Assembly: GCF_000499845.2 (NCBI RefSeq)
Contig: NW_027174117.1
Span: 81,126-145,125, forward strand
Direction: 5' to 3'
Length of the DNA: 64,000 nucleotides
DNA from: Phaseolus vulgaris
Taxonomy: Eukaryota > Streptophyta > Magnoliopsida > Fabales > Fabaceae
Shown: one piece after another, positions 32,217 through 43,359 of the stretch
How the letters are laid out: the number at the start of each line of letters is the position of its first letter
Numbering within the stretch: the first letter of the stretch is position 1
The notes under the pieces: generated by a model
The model's input: only the letters and a program-made list of their open reading frames with translations
The model's database searches: none
What the model was told of the DNA's origin: nothing
Translations under genes and position numbers: made by a program

Positions 32217-35091
32217 GTAACTACTTTCCTTCATCTGCTGGGTTTTCTTGCATTTTCACCGATTTGCATCATCCTATAACTGTCTGGTGCATACGCTGTG
32301 GGCTGTTTTTCCATTTCTCCTTCTGCGTGACTCAGGGCTTTGCCGATTGTCGCAACGAACTCACATTCGTTCGTCTTTCACCTTCCATTCATGATTGAGT
32401 CAGCCTTTGTAACCCTCCTGATTATTTTTCCTTCCTCCTTCGTTTGCAGTTGCTACCATGACTCGCACGAAGATCACCCCGAACCCCCCTCCGTCAGCGC
32501 GAAACCCCCATTCACAAGCACACGACTCTACGCAAGTTCGTGGTGCTCCCTCTTCGCAGGCTGTGAGGCCCGCGTCTTCTCAAACCACTCTGGCCCAGGC
32601 GACTCCACCAAACGCTGGAGGAGCCCCCACCCCACTGCCAGACTTCAAGACGTTATACTCATGGGCTAACTCAACCCTCTTAAAGGAAACGTCATCGGTG
32701 AACACCGCGGGAGCGGTTCTGCGATTGACCAATGGGGACGAGGCCCACCAATCATTCCACAAGGAGCACGATGAGAGAATGATGGTGCTGCCTTGCCCAG
32801 CCACCCTGCCAGTGTGCGTCGATGATAAAGTGAGCGCCGACGGGCCCTTCTGCTTCGTCTACACCACTCTCTTCAAGAAGGTTAAACTCAGGTTCCCTCT
32901 CACTCGATTTGAGAGGGAACTCTTAACCGAGCTCAACATCGCTGCCGCCCAGCTTCACCCCAACAGCTGGGCGTTTGTCCGAGCTTTCGAGGTAACGTGC
33001 GCCCACCTGGGGCTGCCCGCGTCAGTGGACGTATTTTTATTTCTATTTGAGGCCAAACACCCAGGAGATCGCCTGTGGGTCAGCCTGAACGCCATTGCTG
33101 GGAGATCCATCTTCACCATCTTCCAGCAGTCGTACAAGGATTGGAAGGGGAAGTTCATCCAGGTTCGCGCAAATGACAAAGACCCTTCCCTTCTCGACGG
33201 TTTCCCCTTGTACTGGGTGGACAAGGGGAAAAAGGAGTCCAAGAGCTGCTTCAGGAGGCCCAGAAGTCCTGATAGCATGGGAGCTTTGGACAGAGACCTT
33301 TGTCTCTTCTGGAAGAGGGTGGCAGATGCCCACATAACATTCTTGACCCCCACCCTGATTTCCTTCGAGTTCTTTGAGGACCAGTTGGAATTCCAAATAG
33401 GTTAGGACGCTACATCCTTGTCTTGACATGCTTCTGATATTGCTTCTGGGCGTCTTGTGCAATACACACAAGACTTTGGTTTCATCTTTTCTGCATATGC
33501 CTGCTTTGCTGTCTTATTGTCTTGTATACTTACCCCTTTCTCCTTTGAGCTAACTTATGCACTTTCATTTCATGCAGACACCATGTTGGGTAAGAACATG
33601 CTCGCCGATTTAAAGGCGCTCGCCCGCAACCACGGGTTGGCAACCGGCTCCCAGACGGTTCCCAACTCAGCGGTCGAGAAGGCCATCATCCAGGGGCGAT
33701 CACCGCCTAAGGCGCCCGCCCAACGAAAGAAACTGGTCCTTAAGAGGCCAAAGCGGAAGGCCCCCCAAGTTGTCCAAGAGGATGAGGAAGAGGACGACGA
33801 GGTCACTGAGGATGGCCTCGTTACAAAGAGGACAAGGGTGGCACCACCTTCTCCACCTGCCCCACCCCCTCTTCCAGCTTCAACACCACCGTCAACACCT
33901 GCCCCTCCTCCCTCATCGCCAACGCCACGAGCTCCTTCACCACCAGTCCAAGCGGTTCCATTGGCCACTGCGCCACCTGCAACTGAGGCCCCAGAGCCAA
34001 ACTTCTTAGAGGACCCCCCGAGCGCCTCTACACCACATATATCAGCAGGAGGGGGCCCTCCTTCCAACACTTCAGCTGCAGGAATCATTCCAATCGGGGA
34101 TGAGGTCGCTCACACCTCTCCAATCCTAATCACCGAGTCCCCGATTGCGTCGCCGCGCCAAGAAGCAACCACCGAAAATATTGTTAAGGAAGGCGGCGAC
34201 GAGAACCCTCAACAAGCCCCCCTGGCGCCTCTCCAAGCTGCAAATCTTTCCCTCGAGGTGACGAGGATGTGGGAACCTCTGACTGCTAAACTCAAAACCA
34301 TTGCAGAGGATATCCCATCAATCATAACGAGAGCTGTGGAGAGCTCCACCAGGCGGCTACAGGATGACATCTACAACCTCAAGACCGAGAACAGCACAAT
34401 GAAGGTCGAGGTGGAGAAGGTGTCATTCAGCCTAACGCTCGCGGAAATGGAACATTCTCGAGTGGAGGATGCCCTAAACACCGAGCTTAGGCTTGCGCGC
34501 AAGGAAGCTGTCGACCTTCGCCGCAAAGTCCACGAACTTGCCCAAGAAAAAGTCGAACTTGAAAGCAGAATCGTGCCCCTACGTACCAAGGCGAGCGACC
34601 TGGAGGCTCAAATTCAAGCCAATGCCGATAAGGTACTGAGGCTGGAGCAAAGGTCGATCGACCGCGAGAAGCTACTTGGGCAAGTAGAGAAAGCCAGAGA
34701 CGACGCCATGGCCGATCTCTCCGAGGCAAACAAAGAAAAGGTGAAGATGGCTGCCGAGTTGGCTCAAGCTCAAACAGAATCCAAGAAGGTGGCTGACGAC
34801 CTTCTTCAAGCTCAAGAGACCAACAAACAACTCCGAAAACAGGTCGAAGAGCTGGAGCAGCAAAACAAGGAGCTTAAGCAGCAGGTTGAAGGATTTCAAA
34901 AGCAAATTGAAGAACTTAAGCTAAGCTCCGCTCAGATTCTGGTTGCCGGGTTTGATGCCGCTCGAGAACAGTTCGCATGCCTATTCCCTGATCTCGACCT
35001 CAGCATGGTGTCATTAAACAATGAAGTAGTAGATGGAAAGGTCGTTCCCGCCGAAGGCTCAACCAATTCTACCCCATCTGCTTCTTTATGA
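32217..35091 (+). CDS. Intact spliced antisense gene of E: Transposase_28-like domain plus coiled coil (818 aa predicted)
   Basis: The model has a 5'-UTR intron at 32217-32449 (AAAG|GTAACT ... TTTGCAG), ATG at 32458, exon 2 to 33400, a 177-bp intron at 33401-33577 (ATAG|GTTAGG ... CATGCAG|AC), and exon 3 at 33578-35091. The exons sum to 2,457 nt, an open frame of 818 codons plus stop. Exon 2 (about residues 1-314) resembles the plant putative gypsy-type transposon family (RFPLTRFERELLTELN, FLFLFEAKHPGDR, KDWKGKFIQV). Exon 3 has basic KRPKRK (a possible nuclear signal), a Pro/Ser/Ala linker, a heptad coiled coil from about residue 570 to 780, and the tail FPDLDLSMVS...VVDGK. It is antisense to gag-pol. 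Such extra ORFs are known in plant Ty3/gypsy elements, but their function is unknown. It is the only undamaged copy here. Confidence 0.75.
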
Positions 35092-35639
35092 ATTCACTTG
35101 TATTTACTTTGTAAAAACCCTTGCACACGTATTTTGAACAGCTACTTATTTCAATAGCGAAACTTGGACATTTCTTCTGACTCCTTTTGAGCGCTTTACT
35201 TTCTTTGTATGTTTAACTCTGCTGCGTTTAACTTAACGATTTTGCAAACATGACCTTTGGCGTAACCGCTTCGAGCCGATTCGAACTTAAGCAATAATCG
35301 CTTTAAACAACTTGTACCCCTGAGGCACTAACCTGATCGTAAGAAAAGTTCCAAGCAATGAACTGTGATTCAATCATTGGTTCAAACAACGTCCCACTTG
35401 ACCCGCTTTATCAAACAAGTCTTTCAACCTTCTCGCCGTGTTTGAACTTTCGCGATCACCTAGACCTCTTGGCAACACCAGCTTTCCTTAGCCTCAGGCT
35501 TTGGCAGTCATCTCTTTATCTGAGGCAGAAATGCCCTTTGGGACCTTCCTTTACCTCCCCTGAACCTCAGAGCTAAAGACTGGCTGGCTAGGCGTTCTCT
35601 TCGAACCTACCTTAGCCACCTTTCAAGCTTCTTCCACCC

Positions 35640-36345
35640 TCTTCGCCATACCTGAACTCGTTCAAGACGAGAAGGATTTTATCTTGCCTATACTCGCGCA
35701 CAGGCGAGAAGGTCTTTTAACTCGCCTGAACTCGCTCATCGCCGAGAAGGACTTTTACTCGCCTGAACTCGCTCATCGGCGAGAAGGACTTTAAACGGCC
35801 TTAACTCGCTCGACGGCGAGAAGGACTTTGTCAGGTGCCTCAACTTGCCCAGGGTGTACATCTCCTCCCCCCTGGATGCACTGAGGACCTTTTCTTTCTC
35901 ACGCCTGCACTCGCTCGACGGCGAGGAGGTCTTTGATGGGCCTTAGTTCGCACAACGGCGATAAGGACTTTATCCGGTGCCTCAACTTGCCCAGGGCGTA
36001 CATCTCCTCCCCCCTGGATGCACTGAGGACCTTTCTCGCCTGCGCCCGCACAACGGCGAGGAGGTCTTTAACTTGCCTCTGCGTTGCCCCGGGAGTTACA
36101 TCTTCTCGCTCCCAGAAACACGGAGGACTTTTTCTCTTTCTCGCCTGCACCCGCACAACGGCGAGGAGGTCTTTAACTTGCCTCAAAACGCGCGAGGGCG
36201 TTGAGGTCTTCCATCTGGTGCCTCCGATCGCCGAAAAACGATGAGGACTTTAAAAACTTAACTGGTGCCTCTAATCGCCGAAAAACGATGAGGACTTTAA
36301 AACTTAACTGGTGCCTCTAATCGCCGAAAAACGATGAGGACTTTA
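35640..36345 (-). repeat. Minisatellite cluster between the antisense gene and pol of E
   Basis: Reverse-complement counterpart of the cluster in B. Units with CTCGCC...GGCGAG(A/G)AGG recur across 35690-36190, including two copies of the ACTTGCCCAGGG...CCTGGATGCACTGAGGACC block near 35840 and 35985. Three copies of a 45-bp unit (GGTGCCTC(C/T)(G/A)ATCGCCGAAAAACGATGAGGACTTT) lie at about 36215-36345. Copy number and order differ from B. The stretch 35092-35640 holds nothing I recognise. Confidence 0.75.
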
Positions 36346-36478
36346 AAACTTTAGAAAACACGCGACATATCTTTTCGTGCCTCAAATCATGTACGAATGA
36401 CAAGGTCTTTCTTCGAAACTTTTGGAAATAACACATATGCGATCTGAAAACACCTTATACTTCGAAAACTCTTCTTTT

Positions 36479-36527
36479 ATTGGGTGGCCTCATTAAAAAC
36501 CCTCCTTAGGGAAAAAAGAGTGCCCCC
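36479..36527 (-). promoter_or_regulatory. Conserved post-pol motif (E)
   Basis: Minus-strand copy of the motif that follows the pol stop in A1, B and F. It is about 65 bp beyond the E pol stop. Confidence 0.6.
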
Positions 36528-36591
36528 TTAAAACTGTTTTAACAGAGACATTGCAATGTAATATTTGTGTTTGTCTTTACTTACAAAGCTC

Positions 36592-39500
36592 TTAGCTATA
36601 GTACAACTTCAGGTGTGTGGCGTTCCAGGTACGAGGGATCGCCCCCCCTTCCAACGTCTCCAAGCGATAGGCTCCGTTCCCGAGTGCCTCGGTTATTCTG
36701 AACGGTCCAGTCCACTTGGGTGATAGCTTATTCTCCATCTCGTACTGGTGGGCCTTTCTCATCACCAGATTGCCTTCTCTAAACTGCCTTGGCATCACCT
36801 TTGAGTTGTACCTTCGCTCGACCCTTCTCTTCACCGCCTCAGCCTTCAGCCTTGCCTCCTCCCTGACTTCGTCCAGCAGATCCAGGTTCAGTCTTCTCTC
36901 TTCATTCGAGTCTTCCTCTACAAAGTTCTGGAATCTCGGCGAGCTCTCCTGAATCTCGACTGGAATCATGGCATCACACCCATAGACCAAGCTAAACGGG
37001 GTCTCATGGGTTCCTGACTGCTCGGTGGTGTGGTACGCCCAAACTATTCGGGGTACCTCCTCAGCCCAACTCCCCTTGGCTTTCTCGAGCCTCCTCTTCA
37101 AACCTCTCAGCAACACCCGGTTAGCTGATTCCACCTGGCCATTAGTCTGAGGGTGCTCGACGGATGCAAACACTTGCTGAATTCCGACCCCTTCGCAAAG
37201 CTTCTTCAACAGGTGGCTCGCAAACTGAGTCCCATTATCTGATACCAGGCGCTTAGGCACTCCAAACCGGCACACAATATTCTTCCATACGAAGCCTTCG
37301 ATCTTGTGCGCGGTGATCTGGGCCACTGGTTCTGCTTCAATCCACTTGGTGAAATACTCAATCGCCACCACCAAGTACTTCATCTGCCTGATCGCCAGTG
37401 GAAAAGGTCCCAGGATGTCGATTCCCCAAGTATGAAACGGCCAAGGGCTATAGATCGACTTCAACTCCTCGGGAGGCGCCTTGTGCCAATCGGCGTGCTG
37501 CTGGCATTGTTTGCAGCACTGGGCGTACTTCTTGCAATCTTCTCTCATGGATGGCCAATAGTAGCCTGCACGGAGAGTCCTCGCGGCCAGAGCTCGACCC
37601 CCGACGTGACTTCCACATATTCCTTCGTGGAGCTCTGCCATAATCCTCGTGCACTTCTCGCCGTGTATACATTCCAGGAGTGGGTGAGTGAATCCAAACC
37701 TGTACAGATCGCCATCAATCAATGTATACTTGCTGGAATTTTTCTTTACCTTCCTAGCTTCTGCTGGATCCAGCGGGAGGAGACCATCTGCCAAGCACCG
37801 CTTGTACTGTGTTATCCAAGTGTCTGGCTCGTGGGTGGCGCAGACCTGCATCACGTCCACCTTCTCTCCTCGACATGCTCTAATTCTTGGCGATCTCAGG
37901 GTTTCTTGCGTCAAAGACTTATGGCTTCTCGCTGCTCTCTCCGTCGACCTGCTTATCTGAAGGACCAGGTGATCTGCTACAAATGCCCTCGGCGTCTTCA
38001 AAGTTTCTTGAATCACTGTCCTCTGCCTACCCCCCTTGCCCGAACTGGCGAGCTTAGCAAGCAAGTCAGCTCGGGCATTCTGTTCTCGGGGCACATGCAC
38101 CACTTCAAAAGAGGCAAAGGAACTCTTCAATTCCTGCACATACGCCAAGTAAGCCGCCATTTGTGGATCTTTAGCCTGGAACTCGCCTGTTACTTGCCCT
38201 GTGACTAGCAGCGAGTCACTCTTAGCCATCAGCACTCTGGCTCCCATCTCTTTAGCCAGCAGAATCCCGGCGATCAGCGCCTCATACTCTGCTTGATTGT
38301 TGCTGGCTTTGAAGGCGAATCTCAACGATTGTTCGATCAGCACGCCGTTGGGTCCTTCCAATATGACTCCAGCACCGCTACCCTGCTGGTTTGACGATCC
38401 ATCCACCGAGAGTACCCAACGGAAATCATCTCCTTCAACCCGCGTCGCCTCTGAAGAGAGCTCGACTACAAAATCTGCAAAGATTTGCCCTTTGATCGGG
38501 CCTCGAGGCTCATATTTAATGTCAAACTCTGACAACTCGACTGCCCACTTCACCATTCTTCCTGCAACGTCAGGTTTCTTCAAGACCTTCTGGATGGGCA
38601 GGTCAGTCATCACCAGTATTGTGAAACTGTGGAAATAGTGGCGCAACCTCCTCGCCGAAAACACCACAGCCAATGCAGCCTTCTCCAGGGCCTGATATCT
38701 CGTTTCTGGGCCCTGCAACACTTTACTCACGAAATAAATAGGTTTCTGAGCCTGATCCTGGTCCTGGGCGAGCACAGCACTCACCGCCCTCTCAGTCACA
38801 GCGAAATACAACCTGAGAGGGATTCCCGCCAGTGGTTTGCACAAAACCGGCGGGCTCGCCAAATATTCCTTCAGCTTGACGAAAGCTTCCTCGCACTCTT
38901 TCGTCCAAGCGAACTTGTTATTGCGCCGCAGACACTGGAAATAGGGATGTCCCTTTTCTCCGCTTGCTGACACGAAGCGGGATAGGGCCGCCATCCGACC
39001 CGTCAGCTGCTGGACTTCTTTCACTGTAGTCGGGCTTCTCATCGCCAAGATGGCGGCACACTTGTCCAGGTTGGCCTCTATCCCTCTTTCAGTCAAGAGA
39101 AAGCCCAAAAATTTTCCAGCCTCCACGCCGAAAATGCATTTCTCCGGGTTGAGCTTCAACTTGAACTTGGCGATCGTCGTGAACAATTCTTCCAAGTCTG
39201 CAACGTGCTTGCTTTTCTCCTGCGAGGTCACGACCATGTCATCGACGTAAGCTTGCACGTTCCTTCCCAGCATCGGTGCAAGTACTCGATCCATCAGCCT
39301 CTGGTACGTGGCCCCCGCATTCTTCAGCCCGAACGGCATCACCTTATAGCAGTAGCACGACCTCTCCGTCATGAAGGCTGTTTTTTCTTCATCCATGGGA
39401 TGCATCTTTGATCTGATTATAGCCCGAGAAGGCGTCCAGGAAACTCAGCAGCTTGCACCCTGCAGCACTATCAACCAGGGCATCAATGCTTGGTAAAGGA

Positions 39501-42046
39501 TACGAATCCTTTGGGCAAGGCTTATTCAGGTTGGTGAAATCGACGCACATGCGCCATTTCCCGTTGCTCTTCTTTACCAGCACGACATTTGCCAGCCACT
39601 CAGGGTACTGGACTTCCCTGATGTGGCCTGCAGCGAGGAGTTTCTGGGTCTCATCCTTGATCGCCTGCCTCCTTTCTTCATTAAATTTCCTCCTTCTTTG
39701 CCGCACCGGTCTCACCATGTTGTCCATCGCCAGATGATGGCACAAGAAGTCGGGATCGATCCCGGGCATGTCCGAAGCAGACCAGGCAAACGCGTCCAGA
39801 TGCCGTTCAATCACCTTGGCGATCTGGTCCTGGAGATCGACCTCCAGAGATCTTCCGAGCTTGAAAACCTTCCCCCCGATCTCCTTCTCGAGCCACTGCT
39901 CGACGGGTTTGGGCCTGGACTCTCTGGCGATCACCGCCTTGGCGATTCCGAGTTCCCTTGCTTCCTCCGGGCGATTCCGCGCCTCTTCCTCCTCCAGGGC
40001 AGCATTCCTGTCCCCCAGCTCAGCATCTACCATCTCTACGTCCCTTCCAGCGGCCTCCTCCATTATCGGCGGTCTGGGCTTCACACCGGGCGGTGGGGTG
40101 GTTGTGACATAGCTCACTGATCTTTTATTTTTCAGGCTATTTTCATAGCACTTTTTCGCTTCCTTCTGATCAGACTTTATCGTGATTACCACCCCTTCCA
40201 TGGACGGCAGCTTCACCTTCATGTGCCGAGTCGATGGAATTGCGCCTATCCTGTTAAGGGTGGGCCTTCCCAGCAGGATGTTATATGCTGAAGGGGCGTT
40301 TACGATGAGGTACTTGATTTTCTCCGTCCTTGACCCAGCCTCATCGGTAAACGTGGTTCTCAGCTCAATGTACCCCCTGACTTCCACCTGGTCGCCAGCG
40401 AACCCATACAAGCACCCTCCATAGGGCCTCAGCTGGTCAAGGGGCAACTCTAGCTGCGTGAAAGTCGGCCAGAACATCACGTCTGCCGAACTTCCTTGGT
40501 CCACCAGAACTCGGTGAACCTTCCTCCCCGCCGTGATCAACGAAATAACAATGGGATCGTTGTCGTGAGGCACAACGTCCCGAAGATCCTGCTTGGTGAA
40601 CGTAATGTCCACTTCGGGCGAGTGATCTTCAAACATGTCCACCGACATCACCGATCGCGCGTACTTTTTCCTCTGCGATGCGGTGCATCCACCACCTGAG
40701 AAACCCACTGCAATGATGTGGATCTCCCCATGGATAGGCATCTCGTGTTGCTGGGCTTCTCCCCCTGCCGGCTGGGAACTCGACGCTCCTCCGGTCCTTC
40801 TGTCCAGCAGATAGTCGTTTAGGAAGCCGCTCTTAACCAGGTCGTCGAGCTGGTACCCTAAAGACAAACACGAGTCCAGGTTGTGGCCAAAGCACTGGTC
40901 GAACTCGCACCAGACGTCCGGCTTCGACCCCAGCACCTTGTCGCCCACCTTCTCGGGCGCCTTCAATCTAGCAGATATGTTAGGGATAGCGATCAGGTCC
41001 GCTAGTCCCATGACGAATTTGTGCTTAGGCGGGCGATTGTATTCCCGGCGCGCTGGTTGTTGGCGTGCTGGCGGTTGGCGCGCTTGGCTTCTTCCCTTGT
41101 TTCTCCTATCGTAAGGATAGCGAGTCCTTTGATCCTTTCTGGCCGCCGCTGCCGTTTCCAGCACCCTCTGTGGCTGGATCCTGGTCTGGGCGCGTGGCCT
41201 GACGGGAGCCACACTGCCTCTCTTCTCGGCGACCTCACTCTCGTCGGCGATGTGAGCCACCGCAAGTCGCCTGACTTCAGCAAACGTCGCTGGATGAGCC
41301 CTGATCAAGGCTTCGCAGAATGGCTCTGGCTGCACGCCCTTCTTGAAGGCATAAACCAGCATTTCTTCATCCTTGGCCGGCGACCTGACCATCTGCGCTC
41401 CGAAGCGATTGAGGTAGTCTCTGAGGGACTCCCCATGGTACTGCCTTATATCAAACAGATCATAGGACACTCTGGGCGGTGCCTTGTTCACAATATACTG
41501 CTCGACAAAGATTTTCGAGAATTGCTGAAAATTAGTTATGTGGCCATTAGGCAGGCTCACAAACCACTCCATCGCCGTTCCCTGGAGCGTGCTCACGAAC
41601 ATCTTACAATAGACAGCATCCGACCCCCCTGACAGCATCATCTGTGTGTGGAACGTGGTCAGATGAGCCTCTGGATCTTCCACGCCAGTAAAAACAGCTT
41701 TAACCGGGACCACGCTCGTGGGAATTGGCGTGTCGGTAATCGCCTGAATGAAAGGCATTGGGAAAACATGAGGCGGCGTCGACGGTGCCACCTCCTCAGC
41801 GGAAGAACGAACCTGCTGCTCCTGAAGAGCTCGACGTAGCTCCTCAGCTACTTTGCTGAGCTCCTCGTTTCTGGCGCGAGAGGCGACCAGGTCTTCATGT
41901 ATCCTTGCCTGCTCGGCGCGCGAGGCTTCTACAGTGGCCTGCAATGAGCGCATCATTTCTGCCATCTGCGCCATGGTCATGGCGGCGTCGCCTTCAGCTG
42001 CGACGGGAGCCACGGGACTGGAACGATTGCTCCTCATCTTTCTCAT
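36592..42046 (-). pseudogene. gag-pol: E gag-pol polyprotein with one frameshift
   Basis: The start at 42046 (MRKMRSNRS) is conserved with B and D; the open extension beyond it lies in the leader. Gag core, knuckle (here CEFDQCFGHNLDSC, so the first knuckle histidine is aspartate) and protease (DQGSSAD) are open. So is the N-terminal half of RT up to FSGYNQIK. An extra base in the run at about 39406 shifts the frame there. The other frame continues through the rest of RT (YVDD near 39250), RNase H, aRNase H (VDGSSNQQGSGAG), the integrase HHCC and DDE domains and the C-terminal domain to the stop at 36592. The lesion lies in the middle of RT, so no active enzyme is expected from this copy. Confidence 0.9.
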
Positions 42047-42307
42047 CAACTTCAGCGAACCACAGAAATGCAGCAAATAACACTTCGCAGAAAACCACCA
42101 AAGAACTCGAACCTCCACCAGACAGATTGCGCGCAAGCAACAAAAGACCTCACTCCACCGATTGAAAGACAAACAAACGGCACAAACACAAACTCACCGA
42201 ACGAAACTCAAAGAAACTGCCAACGACGGTTGCACCAGCACACAACCGCGCAGAAAACCTCGAAAACCTCCACGAACTCACGCTGTGGATGGGAGCACGT
42301 TTTACAC

Positions 42308-42325
42308 GGCCCCACGGTGGGCGCC
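42308..42325 (-). other. E primer-binding site
   Basis: Minus-strand GGCGCCCACCGTGGGGCC lies three bases inside the 5' LTR boundary, as in B and D. Confidence 0.75.
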
Positions 42326-42328
42326 TGA

Positions 42329-43120
42329 TGATCCTGCCTGTTGACCGGAGCGCTGGAGAATGCCTCGTCAAAGGATCGACGTGCGCGCCGCTTCTCACTT
42401 CCGTTCCTCCTCTGGATCTATCTCAAGAACCTGCAAAGAAACGATACGGCGCCGCTGCGGCCGATCGCACTCCGACGCTCAAGTCAGTGACGGTATCACC
42501 AAATACTAAGAACTGGAACCGTGCAAATCTCTCTCACAAACAGCTCTGTCACTCGCAAGCGTAAAGTGTATGAACTGAACGTGCGTACCTTAGAAAATCT
42601 GTTAGGAACTCTTATATACCTGGTGGTTCTCTCTCTCCTGGCAGTTACAGACTTGGACACGTGGCTTGCATCCGACTGTACACGTGCCATCATCTGGAGG
42701 CTCCCTGACTTGGCGCTACTTCTACTCTCATTTTGGCTAAGTTACTTATGCATGGTGCTGCCCAGTGCATAGCTAACTCAGGAGTGCGATCTCTACTGAA
42801 ACTGGCGAGGTAGGGCCTTCATACACCTTCCCTGTGGTCTCGCCGGCCGCCTTCATAATCTGCTTCTCCTTTAACTTCGGCGATGTACTTGTTCTGGCGA
42901 TCTCCGACTGCCTGGTCGCCTGAGTGTGCATCTGGCGACTTCGTCCTCAACCTGGCGATCGCCTATTCTGGTAAGCTAGAGATCGGAACACGCCAACTTA
43001 ACTATCGGCGACTACACGTGCCTCCTGACTTCCTTCTCAACTGTCAACCTGGCGCCTTGTCAACACGCCTACACTGTAACAGGATGCCACGTCATCGCAT
43101 CCGACCACCAGGGCGGTACA
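42329..43120 (-). repeat. E 5' LTR
   Basis: 792 bp, with the minus-strand TATA box at 42611-42618. By eye it differs from the 3' LTR at only two positions. Confidence 0.92.
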
Positions 43121-43359
43121 AACTGAAGTCATGGTTTTTTAGCAGTCTTGGTGAGGAATTGTCACAAATGCATCCAAAATGAGGTGTCAAAAGTTTGGTT
43201 GCAAAAGGAATTGATCTTGGTTGGGTTTTGGCTTAGCCAAGTTGGGTGGATTGGCTTTTTGTGCCTTGGTAGCAAAATGGGTGCATAAGTGAAGTCATGG
43301 TTTTTGAGCAATCTTGGTGGGGGAATCGTCACAAATGTATGCAAAATGAGGTGTGAAAA
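43121..43359. repeat. 239-bp direct duplication flanking E, right copy
   Basis: Identical to 30831-31069. It includes the unusual GGTGGGGGAATCG variant, whereas other monomers differ from one another at several positions, so this is a recent copy and not chance satellite similarity. Confidence 0.85.

Larger units (their letters stand above)
31070..43120 (-). mobile_element. Tat-lineage Ty3/gypsy element E (minus strand)
   Basis: A structurally complete 12.05-kb element of the B family, inserted in satellite DNA in reverse orientation. From right to left: 5' LTR, primer-binding site, leader (42047-42307), gag-pol (one frameshift), post-pol motif, minisatellites, a spliced antisense gene (here on the plus strand), purine tract and 3' LTR. 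I find only two differences between its 792-bp LTRs, so it is the youngest element here. It lacks a 5-bp target duplication and instead has a 239-bp duplication. Confidence 0.93.

Noticed and set aside
32340..32669. 109-codon ORF overlapping the start of the E antisense gene
   Set aside because: It runs in another frame across the predicted first intron and into exon 2, with no conserved counterpart in B.
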